DNA of 64,000 bases from Actibacterium sp. 188UL27-1 (GCF_016901225.1 NZ_JAFEUL010000007.1:124001-188000); one strand, 5' to 3'. Positions 54,735 to 63,072 are shown, counted from the stretch's first letter. Numbers and translations: made by a program. The notes: generated by a model not told the origin, from the letters alone.

Positions 54735-55483
54735 GCGACCCGAAAAAGCCTTTCTTCGTAGGATACCTGCCCGCCCCGCCGGACCTGCGTCTGTTCCTCA
54801 TCGTCAGCATCGTATCGTTCGTGGTGATCTTTGGCGCGACCGGCCTGCTGATCGGATCCACACAAGACGATCCCGGCCCCGGCGCAGGCCAAGGCCGCCA
54901 GACGGTGACGGGCGTCGTCGAAATGATCGGATACCCCGTGATACATGTTACGCAAGGCACGGACCGGATCCCCACGGGCCGAACGCTGATACTGTCGAGC
55001 GGGGGCAAGAACGGTGCCGTCGGTCGCGCAGCCCCCTTGGAGGGACAAGTGGTGCAGGTCTCTGGCCTGCTTTTGGAACGCGGCGAATTGGACATGGTGC
55101 AGCTGCGCGGCGGCAATAATGGCCTGCAAGCCGCCGACGGAAATGGCGCCGTGCCCAGACCCAAGCCGTTGGGTCGTTGGAAGCTGGCAGGAGAGATCTG
55201 CGATGGCAAATGCTATGCTGGGATCATGCGCCCGGGCCGCGGTCTGGCCCACCGGGCCTGCGCCAACCTGTGTGTCGCCGGGGAGATCCCGCCGGTCTTT
55301 GTCTCCTCTCAACCTGTCGAAGGGTCTGACTTCCTTATGCTGACTGGCCCGGACGGGGGGGTGATGCCGCAGGAAGGCTATGACGCGATGGCCGAATACA
55401 TCTCGGTCGAAGGCGAGATCACGCGCCACGGTGACCTGTTGGTCTTTGCAATGGACCCCACGACAATTGAGGTTTTGCCGTGA
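54731..55483 (+). CDS. membrane-anchored protein with Cys4-His motif
   Basis: 250 residues. One N-terminal membrane helix (LFLIVSIVSFVVIFGATGLL), then a soluble domain presumably in the periplasm. Residues ~155-190 hold Cys157-x3-Cys161-x12-His174-x2-Cys177-x3-Cys181, in GEICDGKCYAGIMRPGRGL and HRACANLCVAGEIPPVFV. The spacing does not match a c-type heme (CxxCH). It may bind a metal or form disulfides. I do not recognise the family by name. Overlaps both neighbours by four bases. Confidence 0.8.
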   Translation: MSDPKKPFFVGYLPAPPDLRLFLIVSIVSFVVIFGATGLLIGSTQDDPGPGAGQGRQTVTGVVEMIGYPVIHVTQGTDRIPTGRTLILSSGGKNGAVGRAAPLEGQVVQVSGLLLERGELDMVQLRGGNNGLQAADGNGAVPRPKPLGRWKLAGEICDGKCYAGIMRPGRGLAHRACANLCVAGEIPPVFVSSQPVEGSDFLMLTGPDGGVMPQEGYDAMAEYISVEGEITRHGDLLVFAMDPTTIEVLP

Positions 55484-55746
55484 TCGGTCGCATCCTCGGC
55501 CTGACCGTTGCCACGCTGGCCGGCGCGGTCCTCTACTACATTTCCCGCTTTTGGGGCTGGTCGCTCTGGCCACGCGACGGCCTCTTAGGCATCGAAGCCC
55601 TGCGCCCGCAGGGGGGCCTTGTAACGCGCTGGCTGCGTGGCAGTGATTTCACCGAATATGACCTGCTGATCTGGGCCGTGGGCGCGTTTCTGGTGCTGAC
55701 CCTCCTGCAAAAACTCTTTGACCTGTTCAAACGCGACGACGGCTGA
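55480..55746 (+). CDS. small two-helix membrane protein of the Rieske operon
   Basis: 88 residues with two hydrophobic helices (LTVATLAGAVLYYISRFWGW and LLIWAVGAFLVLTLLQKLF) and a basic/acidic C-terminal tail. Starts with GTG at 55480, overlapping the previous stop. No known domain. Its small size, two helices and tight coupling again suggest a subunit or assembly factor of a membrane complex. Confidence 0.75.
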   Translation: MIGRILGLTVATLAGAVLYYISRFWGWSLWPRDGLLGIEALRPQGGLVTRWLRGSDFTEYDLLIWAVGAFLVLTLLQKLFDLFKRDDG

Positions 55747-55779
55747 ACCGTTTGCACGATGCCAAAAAGGGAGACACCC

Positions 55780-57756
55780 ATGAGTGACACCGATCTGGAC
55801 TGGATCAGCGTCGGCAAGACCAGCGATCTGCCCGAAGGCCGTGTAAAAACCGTTACCGCTCGCACCGTCTCGATCTGCCTGTCCCATTTTGACGGGCAGT
55901 GGGCCGCGATGGACAATCACTGCCCCCACCAGGGTGGCCCTTTGGGTGAAGGTTCCATTGAGCGTGGGGTTGAGGGGCAATGCTGGATCCGCTGCCCCTG
56001 GCATGGTTGGGATTTCGACCCGATCACCGGCGCACCACCGGGCGGGCATGAGGATACCGGCCAGACGACCTATCCGGTTGAGCTGCGCGAGGAGGAAATT
56101 TTCGTGGGCCTGGAGCCTGCCGCACCCCATGAACGCACCGTGACCGATGTCATGGCCGAAACGATGGTCAACTGGGGCGTCAAAACCGTCTTTGGCATGG
56201 TGGGCCACTCGAATCTGGGCCTAGCTGATGCGATCCGCCTCCAGACAGAGGCGGGCAACATGTCCTTCATTGGCATCCGGCATGAGGGGGCGGCGGCCTT
56301 TGCTGCCTCTGCCTACGGCAAACTGACGAACACCCCCGCCGCGTGCCTGACGATTGCCGGGCCGGGTGCCACCAACCTGATGACCGGCCTCTGGGACGCC
56401 AAGGTCGACCGTGCGCCCGTCCTGGCCCTGACCGGACAGGTGCAAACCCAAGTCTTTGGCCCCGGTGCATTCCAGGATATCGACCTGCATTCCGCGTTTC
56501 AGGCCGTATCCCGTTTTTCTCAACCCGTGCTGACCACGTCCGACCATGCAGAGCTGGTATCGCTGGCCTGCAAAAATGCACTGGTCGAACGGGACGTGGC
56601 ACACCTGATCTTCCCCGATGACGTGCAGACGATCTCCAGTGACGCACCAGCAGCAAAGCCCGAGGGCCGCATGGGGCGCGCCGTGGTCAAACCCGGCGAT
56701 GAAGATGTCGCCGCGGCCGTGGCGATGATCAACGCCGCCAAACGCCCAATCTTTGTCATCGGCCACGGCGCGTGGGAGGTCCGCGCCCCGATCATCGCCT
56801 TGGCAGAGGCGCTGGCTGCGCCGGTGCTGACGACGTTCAAAGGCAAAGGTGTGATCCCCGACAGCCACCCCAATGCCGCGGGCGTCCTCGGCCGGTCGGG
56901 CACACCCATCGCGAGCTGGTTCATGAACGAGGCGGACCTGATCATATCCTTAGGCACCTCATTCTCGAACCATACGGGGATCGAACGGTCGAAACCGATC
57001 ATCCAGGTGGATTACGAGCGGATGCAGCTGGGCAAGTTCCACCCGGTCGCCCTTCCCGTGTGGTCGGAACTGGGCGCTTTTTGTGCGGCCATGACCCCAC
57101 TGGCCAAACGCCATGCGGACGCCCCTGATCAGATCGCGGAATTGGCAGAGCGCTGGCAGATCTGGCGGGACGAAAAGACATCCCGCATGGCCGAGGAGAC
57201 CGACAAAGGCGTCCATTCCTTTGCCGTCTTCGATGCGCTCAGCCGGGTCGCACCCCTCGATGCGATCATCGCTGTCGATGTCGGCAACAACACCTATTCC
57301 TTTGGCCGGTATTTCGAGACCAAGGGCCAGCGCGTTTTGATGTCGGGTTATCTGGGGTCTATCGGCTTTGGTTTTCCGGCGGCCATGGGGGCATGGGCCG
57401 CGACCCGCGATCTGGACGCGTTCAAAGGCCGCAAGGTCATCTCGATCTCCGGTGATGGTGGGTTCGGCCAGTATCCGATGGAGCTGACGACGGCTGTCAA
57501 ACACGACATGGATATCACCCATATCCTTTTGCATAACGGCGAGCTGGGCAAAATCTCGAAAGAACAGCGCGCGGGTGAATGGCCTGTCTGGGAGACGGGC
57601 CTCCATAACCCGTCCTTCGCAGCATTCGCCAAGATCTGCGGCGCCCACGGCCAAAAGGTGGTCAACAGTGCCGATGTCGAAGAGGCCCTGGTCACGGCCT
57701 TGGCCGTCGACGGCCCTGCACTGGTTGAGATCATGGCCGATCCCGAACTCATTTGA
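55780..57756 (+). CDS. Rieske domain fused to a thiamine-pyrophosphate-dependent enzyme
   Basis: 658 residues from the ATG at 55780 (AGGGAG upstream). Residues 1-~105: Rieske domain with CPH (Cys48, His50) and CPWH (Cys72, His75). Residues ~120-658: acetolactate-synthase-like TPP enzyme. The catalytic Glu is in FIGIRHEGAAAFAASAYGKL, the central domain has GHGAWEVRAPIIALAEALAA, and the TPP/Mg site is ISISGDGGFGQYPMEL followed by LLHNGELGK (GDG to N motif). The N-terminal fusion would put a [2Fe-2S] cluster near a TPP enzyme, suggesting radical or redox-coupled decarboxylation like pyruvate oxidase/ferredoxin oxidoreductases, but no FAD domain motif is evident. Substrate unknown. Confidence 0.92.
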   Translation: MSDTDLDWISVGKTSDLPEGRVKTVTARTVSICLSHFDGQWAAMDNHCPHQGGPLGEGSIERGVEGQCWIRCPWHGWDFDPITGAPPGGHEDTGQTTYPVELREEEIFVGLEPAAPHERTVTDVMAETMVNWGVKTVFGMVGHSNLGLADAIRLQTEAGNMSFIGIRHEGAAAFAASAYGKLTNTPAACLTIAGPGATNLMTGLWDAKVDRAPVLALTGQVQTQVFGPGAFQDIDLHSAFQAVSRFSQPVLTTSDHAELVSLACKNALVERDVAHLIFPDDVQTISSDAPAAKPEGRMGRAVVKPGDEDVAAAVAMINAAKRPIFVIGHGAWEVRAPIIALAEALAAPVLTTFKGKGVIPDSHPNAAGVLGRSGTPIASWFMNEADLIISLGTSFSNHTGIERSKPIIQVDYERMQLGKFHPVALPVWSELGAFCAAMTPLAKRHADAPDQIAELAERWQIWRDEKTSRMAEETDKGVHSFAVFDALSRVAPLDAIIAVDVGNNTYSFGRYFETKGQRVLMSGYLGSIGFGFPAAMGAWAATRDLDAFKGRKVISISGDGGFGQYPMELTTAVKHDMDITHILLHNGELGKISKEQRAGEWPVWETGLHNPSFAAFAKICGAHGQKVVNSADVEEALVTALAVDGPALVEIMADPELI

Positions 57757-57922
57757 ACTGCAAGCGACGACGAAATAGTCGGCCAGACCTGTAAAAGCGG
57801 CGTATTTGGCCAATCGACCCTTTTTGCCCGGTTTTTGAGCCAAAGCGCTTGAAACCTTTATCACGGCACGTTCTACTCTTGCCAACGGGTGCGAAAAAGC
57901 CCGGTCAGACAGGGAGCCCCCG
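57757..57922. promoter_or_regulatory. gap before the ABC transporter operon
   Basis: 166 bases between the TPP enzyme and the transporter ATPase. It includes a plausible promoter (next entry) and a GC-poor stretch; no terminator is obvious, so the transporter may also be read through from the redox operon. Confidence 0.4.
57849..57877 (+). promoter_or_regulatory. candidate sigma-70-type promoter of the ABC operon
   Basis: TTGAAA at 57849-57854 and TCTACT at 57872-57877 with a 17-base spacer; five of six and four of six matches to the consensus -35 and -10. It would give a leader of about 40 bases before the TTG start of the ATPase gene. Pattern-based only. Confidence 0.4.
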
Positions 57923-59017
57923 TTGGGCAATGTATCAAGCGCTGACGCGTTCGTTGAATTCGAACGTGTGCAAAAGAGTTACGATGGTGAGACGCTGGTC
58001 GTCAAAGACTTGAACCTGTCGATGCCCAAGGGCGAATTTCTGACCATGCTCGGCCCCTCGGGTTCTGGCAAGACCACCTGCCTGATGATGCTGGCCGGGT
58101 TCGAGACAGCCACACATGGTGAAATCCGGCTGGATGGGCGCGAGATCAATAATATCCCACCGCACAAGCGCGGCATCGGGATGGTGTTCCAGAACTACGC
58201 GTTATTCCCGCATATGACGGTGGCCGAAAATCTCGCCTTTCCGCTGGAGGTGCGCAAGATCAGCAAAACCGACCGGGAGGCCAAGGTCAAGCGCGCGCTC
58301 AACATGGTGCAGATGGATGACTTTGGCGCCCGCCGCCCCGCACAATTATCCGGCGGCCAGCAACAGCGCGTGGCCCTGGCCCGGGCGCTGGTCTTTGATC
58401 CGACGCTTGTATTGATGGACGAACCGCTGGGCGCGCTCGACAAACAACTGCGTGAACATATGCAATACGAGATCAAGCATCTGCACGAAAATCTTGGAAT
58501 TACGGTGGTTTACGTGACCCATGACCAGTCAGAAGCGCTGACGATGTCGGACCGCGTGGCCGTGTTCAATGACGGGGTCATCCAACAGCTGGCCCCGCCC
58601 GATGATCTGTATGAGCGGCCACACAATAGCTTTGTCGCCCAATTCATCGGTGAGAACAACAAATTGCCGGGCACGGTTAAGGGCCGGTCGGGCGACATAA
58701 TCCATGTGGAGTTCAACGACGGCGAACATTGCCAGGCCCTCGCGGTGCAGGCCGTGTCAGAAGGCGAGCCGACCCTAATCTCGATCAGGCCCGAACGGGT
58801 CAGCGTGGGCCGCGATGACCTGACCAACAGCACCGATGCGCGCGTGCTGGAGTTGATTTATCTAGGGGATCACATCCGCTGTCGAATGGATGTGCATGGC
58901 AATGATCAGTTCATTGTCAAACTGCCGAACGGGGCCGCAAAGGTGCCGCTTTCGGTTGGCGAGCTGACCAAGGTCGGCTGGGCCGCTGAGGATGCTCGGG
59001 CGCTAGACCCGCTTTGA
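57923..59017 (+). CDS. potA: spermidine/putrescine-type ABC transporter ATP-binding protein
   Basis: 364 residues from a TTG at 57923, with AGGGAG six bases upstream. ABC ATPase: Walker A LGPSGSGKTTCLMMLAGFE, Q-loop region GIGMVFQNYALFPHMTVAEN, signature AQLSGGQQQRVALARALVFD, Walker B LVLMDEPLGALD and the H-loop VYVTHDQSEALTMSDRVAVF. C-terminal ~100 residues are a TOBE-type regulatory domain (ISIRPERVSVGRDDLTN). This is the PotA/CUT1 subgroup; substrate is not fixed by sequence. Confidence 0.92.
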   Translation: MGNVSSADAFVEFERVQKSYDGETLVVKDLNLSMPKGEFLTMLGPSGSGKTTCLMMLAGFETATHGEIRLDGREINNIPPHKRGIGMVFQNYALFPHMTVAENLAFPLEVRKISKTDREAKVKRALNMVQMDDFGARRPAQLSGGQQQRVALARALVFDPTLVLMDEPLGALDKQLREHMQYEIKHLHENLGITVVYVTHDQSEALTMSDRVAVFNDGVIQQLAPPDDLYERPHNSFVAQFIGENNKLPGTVKGRSGDIIHVEFNDGEHCQALAVQAVSEGEPTLISIRPERVSVGRDDLTNSTDARVLELIYLGDHIRCRMDVHGNDQFIVKLPNGAAKVPLSVGELTKVGWAAEDARALDPL

Positions 59018-59079
59018 CACAAATCCAAGAAGGGCTGCAACCCTCAAGGGACATGACGACAACCAAGGGAGACGGAACT

Positions 59080-60150
59080 ATGAAACGAACACTTATCCTG
59101 ACCACCGCGCTGACAGCGTTTGGGACGATGGGATCTGCCGCCGATTTGACGATCATGAGCTGGGGCGGCGCCTACGGTACAAGCCAGATTGAAGCCTACA
59201 ACAAACCCTTCGCAGAGCAGACGGGCAAAGACATCGTCATGGTGGATGCCGACAACCCGGCCACGCCGATCAAGGCCCAGGTCGAGGCAGGCAACGTGAC
59301 CATCGATGTTGCCGATGTCGAATATTCCGACGCGGTGCGCCTGTGTGACGAGGGTCTGCTGGAAGAGATCGATACATCGGCCCTGCCTGCCGCCCCCGAT
59401 GGAACGGCGCCCGAGGATGACTTTATCGAAGGCGCCCTGACCGATTGCGCCGTCGCCAACATCGTCTGGTCCACGGTCTATGCCTATAACTCGGACGTGG
59501 TTGAGGGTGAGCCCACCACCATGGCCGACTTCTTTGACCTCGAGGGATTTCCGGGCAAACGCGGCATGCGCAAAGCGGCCAAAGCCAACCTAGAAATGGC
59601 GTTGATGGCCGACGGGGTCCCGGCTGGCGAAGTCTATGACATGCTGGAAACGGATGAAGGTGTGGACCGTGCCTTTGCCAAGCTCGACACGATCAAAGAC
59701 GAGATCGTATGGTGGGAGGCAGGCGCCCAGCCGCCGCAACTACTAGCCGATGGGGAGGTGACGATGTCGACCGCCTACAATGGCCGGATCTTCAATGCCG
59801 CGGTCAGTGAAAACCAACCGTTTGAGATTGTGTGGGATGGCCAAATCCTCGACTTTGACTTGTTCGTGATCCCGAAAGGTGCACCGAACAAAGAGCTGGC
59901 GCTGGACTACATCAAGTTCTCGACCGACACCCAGCGTCTTGCAGATCAGGCCAAATGGATCAGCTATGGCCCGGCACGCAAATCTTCGGGTGCGCTGGTG
60001 GGTCTGTATCAAGATGGCAAGACGGAAATGGCCTCACATATGCCCACGGCCGAAGCCAACCTGACCAATGCTCTGGTCAATGATTTCGAGTTCTGGGCCG
60101 ACCGCGACACCGAGCTGAGCGAACGCTTCAACGCGTGGCTTGCGCAATAA
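59080..60150 (+). CDS. periplasmic substrate-binding protein of the ABC importer
   Basis: 356 residues from the ATG at 59080 (GGGAG upstream; the in-frame TTG at 59014 overlaps the ATPase stop and has no signal). Signal peptide KRTLILTTALTAFGTMGSAA. The mature start DLTIMSWGGAYGTSQIEAYN is typical of polyamine-type (PotD/PotF-like, PBP2) binding proteins, as are DVADVEYSDAVRLCDEGLLE and LVNDFEFWADRDTELSERF. The family also binds other small cations and amines, so the ligand is open. It lies 62 bases after the ATPase gene, and a hairpin follows it. Confidence 0.88.
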   Translation: MKRTLILTTALTAFGTMGSAADLTIMSWGGAYGTSQIEAYNKPFAEQTGKDIVMVDADNPATPIKAQVEAGNVTIDVADVEYSDAVRLCDEGLLEEIDTSALPAAPDGTAPEDDFIEGALTDCAVANIVWSTVYAYNSDVVEGEPTTMADFFDLEGFPGKRGMRKAAKANLEMALMADGVPAGEVYDMLETDEGVDRAFAKLDTIKDEIVWWEAGAQPPQLLADGEVTMSTAYNGRIFNAAVSENQPFEIVWDGQILDFDLFVIPKGAPNKELALDYIKFSTDTQRLADQAKWISYGPARKSSGALVGLYQDGKTEMASHMPTAEANLTNALVNDFEFWADRDTELSERFNAWLAQ

Positions 60151-60188
60151 TCCAACGGACGCACCGCAAGCGGGGCGACACGACCATA

Positions 60189-60211
60189 CTCGGCCCCTAC
60201 CGGGGGCCGAG
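60189..60211 (+). terminator. hairpin after the binding-protein gene
   Basis: Nine-base stem CTCGGCCCC / GGGGCCGAG with a five-base loop, 38 bases after the binding-protein stop and within the operon. Hairpins here usually protect the 3' end of an abundant binding-protein message and limit read-through to the permease genes. No T-run. Confidence 0.6.
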
Positions 60212-60254
60212 GCCTTTGGACCTCTGGCACTCCCCCTCGGCCTTTGAGGATGAC

Positions 60255-60806
60255 ATGAACGGTTACTGGATTGCGCGTATGATCACCCGGGCAACAAGCC
60301 ACATGATGCTACCGGCACGCGCTCTGGTATGGCTGTTTGTGAGCCTTACCCCGTCGCCTGGCCTGAGCCAAGCGGCCAAGGATGGTGATCCGATCTACCT
60401 GTTCAAGGACAACAACTCAGCCATGAACACAGCGATCAGCGATGTGCGGCGTTCCTTGGATCCGTTCTTCACTGCCATGGCGGGCGCACCTGCCGGTGCA
60501 AATGGCTTTCTTTTAAAGGCGGCCCTGGCCGATGGAACGGATCGCCACGAACATATCTGGGTTGAAAACATCCGCCAAACGGCACCCGGGGAATTTTCAG
60601 GAAACCTGTCGAACCAGCCGCATTACACCGACGGCAATCGCGGCGACCCGGTTAAATTTACACAAAATGATATCAGCGATTGGATGTTCCGGTCTGGCGA
60701 CAAGATGCACGGCACCTACACAGTTCGAGTGATCCTCCCCCAGATGTCACAGGAAGACCGGGCAAAATACACCGCGATCCTGGCCCCACTCCCCAAGGAT
60801 CGCTGA
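60255..60806 (+). CDS. DUF2314-family secreted protein embedded in the ABC operon
   Basis: 183 residues. Start ATG at 60255 (MNGYWIARM) with GAGG upstream; hydrophobic N-terminal segment MMLPARALVWLFVSLTP is a likely signal peptide or anchor. Residues ~60-175 match the DUF2314 (YegJ-like) domain: NSAMNTAISDVRRSLDPFF, LLKAALADGTDRHEHIWVEN, FSGNLSNQPHYTDGNRGDPV, FTQNDISDWMFRSGDKMHG and TYTVRVILPQMSQEDRAKY. Function of the family is unknown. Its stop overlaps the permease start (TGATG), so it is translated with the transporter. Confidence 0.82.
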   Translation: MNGYWIARMITRATSHMMLPARALVWLFVSLTPSPGLSQAAKDGDPIYLFKDNNSAMNTAISDVRRSLDPFFTAMAGAPAGANGFLLKAALADGTDRHEHIWVENIRQTAPGEFSGNLSNQPHYTDGNRGDPVKFTQNDISDWMFRSGDKMHGTYTVRVILPQMSQEDRAKYTAILAPLPKDR

Positions 60807-62089
60807 TGCAGGCCGACACCACCCTTTTGACAACCGCCGATGGTCAACCCCTGAAGGCTGCGTTGAAATCGGCAGCATCGAAGGCGAAACGACGCGCCTT
60901 TTACCTTGTCGCACCCCTTCTGGCCTTTGTTCTGATCACCTTCATCTTCCCGATCGGACAGATGCTGCACCAATCGGTCTATAATCCGGATTTCACCATC
61001 CACGAGGATAAAGGAACCAAGATCCAAACCCCGATCATGGTAAATCTGCAGGTGTGGTTTCGCGAGACCGAGATTGGAACGGTCCCAGACGAAGCCGCCT
61101 TCGCGGCCCTGGTATCAGATCTCATTCAACTCAGGGAGTTGCGGGGCCAGGGCGAGGTCGGCACGCGGATCAACTATGACGTACCGGGCACCCGCTCGCT
61201 TTTCACCAAATCAGCCCGCCGCGCCGCAAAGCTGGAGGCCCCGTTCAAGGAAGCCGTTCTGGATCTGGACGAAGACTGGGCCGACCCCGAACTATGGCAG
61301 GCCATGCGCACCGCGGCCTCGCCTTACACGATGAACTTCTACCTCGCGGCCCTTGATATGCGCCGATCTGAGACCGGAGAGATCGTGGCCGTCGCCGAAA
61401 ACCGTCAGATCCGGGTCAAGCTCTTCTCGCGCACCCTGACCCTGTCGATTATCATTACGCTCACCTGTTTCCTTCTGGCCTTTCCCATCGCGCATCTCTT
61501 GGCCACCCTGCCTCTGCGCTACTCAAACCTGCTGATGATCCTGGTCCTGCTGCCGTTCTGGACATCACTCCTGGTCCGGACAACCAGCTGGATCGTCCTG
61601 CTCCAAAGCCAGGGCGTGCTCAACGACATCCTGGTCTCCCTCGGAATTGTCGGCGCAAACGGTCGCGTTCAACTGATTTATAACGAGATCGGAACGGTCA
61701 TCGCCATGACCCATATCCTGCTGCCTTTCATGGTGCTCCCACTCTTTTCGGTCATGCGCACGATCAACCCCTCCTACGTGCGCGCGGCCCGATCGCTTGG
61801 CGCCACAAGCTGGACCGCTTTCCGCCGAATCTACCTGCCGCAATGCGTTCCGGGAATTGGAGCAGGCGCGCTCCTCGTCTTCATACTTGCCGTCGGCTAT
61901 TACATCACCCCTGCCCTCGTCGGCGGCGCCAAAGGCACCCTCATCTCCAACGAGATCGCCTTTCACATGACAGACAGCCTCAACTGGTCCCTGGCCGCAG
62001 CCCTCGCCGCACTTCTTCTGGCAGGCGTCCTCGCCCTCTACTGGCTCTACGACCGCCTGGTTGGTATCGACAACCTGAAACTCGGATGA
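60806..62089 (+). CDS. potB: ABC transporter permease, PotB type
   Basis: 427 residues, longer than E. coli PotB (~285). Six C-terminal helices carry the permease core, with the EAA loop RTINPSYVRAARSLGATSWT and RRIYLPQCVPGIGAGALLVF. The extra length is a ~140-residue periplasmic insert between the first helix (YLVAPLLAFVLITFIFPIGQ) and the second (SRTLTLSIIITLTCFLLAFP), a feature of one group of polyamine-type permeases. Start overlaps the DUF2314 stop and has AAGGA upstream. Confidence 0.9.
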   Translation: MQADTTLLTTADGQPLKAALKSAASKAKRRAFYLVAPLLAFVLITFIFPIGQMLHQSVYNPDFTIHEDKGTKIQTPIMVNLQVWFRETEIGTVPDEAAFAALVSDLIQLRELRGQGEVGTRINYDVPGTRSLFTKSARRAAKLEAPFKEAVLDLDEDWADPELWQAMRTAASPYTMNFYLAALDMRRSETGEIVAVAENRQIRVKLFSRTLTLSIIITLTCFLLAFPIAHLLATLPLRYSNLLMILVLLPFWTSLLVRTTSWIVLLQSQGVLNDILVSLGIVGANGRVQLIYNEIGTVIAMTHILLPFMVLPLFSVMRTINPSYVRAARSLGATSWTAFRRIYLPQCVPGIGAGALLVFILAVGYYITPALVGGAKGTLISNEIAFHMTDSLNWSLAAALAALLLAGVLALYWLYDRLVGIDNLKLG

Positions 62090-62128
62090 TCCAAATGCCT
62101 TTTCTTATTGTCGAAAATACTCTGGGGG

Positions 62129-62152
62129 GTCTGGGGGGCTAGCCCCCCAGAC
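62129..62152. repeat. 24-base perfect palindrome (REP-like)
   Basis: GTCTGGGGGGCT joined to its exact complement, immediately downstream of the potB stop and just before potC. A near-copy of the left arm (TCTGGGGGG at 62121) precedes it. Similar G-run palindromes with a preceding AAAATACTC-like sequence occur repeatedly in intergenic spaces of Rhodobacteraceae (recalled, not searched). It might attenuate potC or stabilise the upstream message. Confidence 0.6.
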
Positions 62153-62160
62153 AGTGCAAA

Positions 62161-63072
62161 ATGGCCCTCCCCAAACACGCCTCCCCGCTCGAAAAGATCT
62201 GGCATTACACGTATCTCGTGATCTGCACACTGGTCTTCATATTCCTGATCGCCCCGATCCTGGTCGTGATCCCGTTAAGCTTCAACGCGGAGCCCTATTT
62301 CACCTTCACCGAAAAGATGCTGACCCTCGACCCCGAGGGCTATTCTACACGCTGGTACGATCTCCTACTGACCTTCGGCATGCAAAACCCGGGCGCGCCT
62401 CGCGATGGCATGTGGTGGTCCGATGCCTGGGCCAATGCCGCCTGGATCAAGGCCGCCAAGAACTCTGCCATCATTGGCTTTTTCGCCACGATCCTGGCCA
62501 CCGTTCTAGGAACCCTCGCCGCTCTGGGCCTCTCGCGACCGGAAATGCCCTACCGGCGCACGATCATGGCCATCCTCATCTCGCCCATGATCGTGCCCAT
62601 CATCATCGTCGCAACGGGCATGTTCTTCTTCTACTCCGATGTGGGCCTGGCCAATTCCTATACCGGCGTGATCCTGGCCCACGCGACCCTGGGCATCCCC
62701 TTCGTCATCATCACCGTGACAGCCACTTTGGTGGGCTTCGACCACTCCCTGACCCGCGCCGCGGCCAATCTGGGCGCGTCTCCCACCACAACGTTCTTCC
62801 GCATCATCATGCCCCTGATCCTGCCGGGTGTGATCTCTGGCGCCCTCTTCGCCTTCGTCACGTCCTTTGATGAAGTCGTCGTCGTCCTCTTCGTCGCCGA
62901 TTTCGACCAGCAAACCATCCCGCGCCAGATGTGGAACGGGATCCGGGAACAGATCAGTCCCGCCATCCTCTCGGTTGCCACGATCCTGGTGATCTTCTCC
63001 ATCGGCCTTCTGACAACGGTCGAGGTTCTGCGCCGCCGTTCCGAACGCCTGCGCGGCCTCACGCCAGGATAA
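62161..63072 (+). CDS. potC: ABC transporter permease, PotC type
   Basis: 303 residues, six membrane helices. N-terminal helix YLVICTLVFIFLIAPILVVI, a short periplasmic stretch, then the permease core with TATLVGFDHSLTRAAANLGA and FFRIIMPLILPGVISGALF (EAA loop). Partner of the PotB-type permease. The ribosome site is poor because the palindrome occupies the leader; translation might depend on its structure. Confidence 0.91.
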   Translation: MALPKHASPLEKIWHYTYLVICTLVFIFLIAPILVVIPLSFNAEPYFTFTEKMLTLDPEGYSTRWYDLLLTFGMQNPGAPRDGMWWSDAWANAAWIKAAKNSAIIGFFATILATVLGTLAALGLSRPEMPYRRTIMAILISPMIVPIIIVATGMFFFYSDVGLANSYTGVILAHATLGIPFVIITVTATLVGFDHSLTRAAANLGASPTTTFFRIIMPLILPGVISGALFAFVTSFDEVVVVLFVADFDQQTIPRQMWNGIREQISPAILSVATILVIFSIGLLTTVEVLRRRSERLRGLTPG

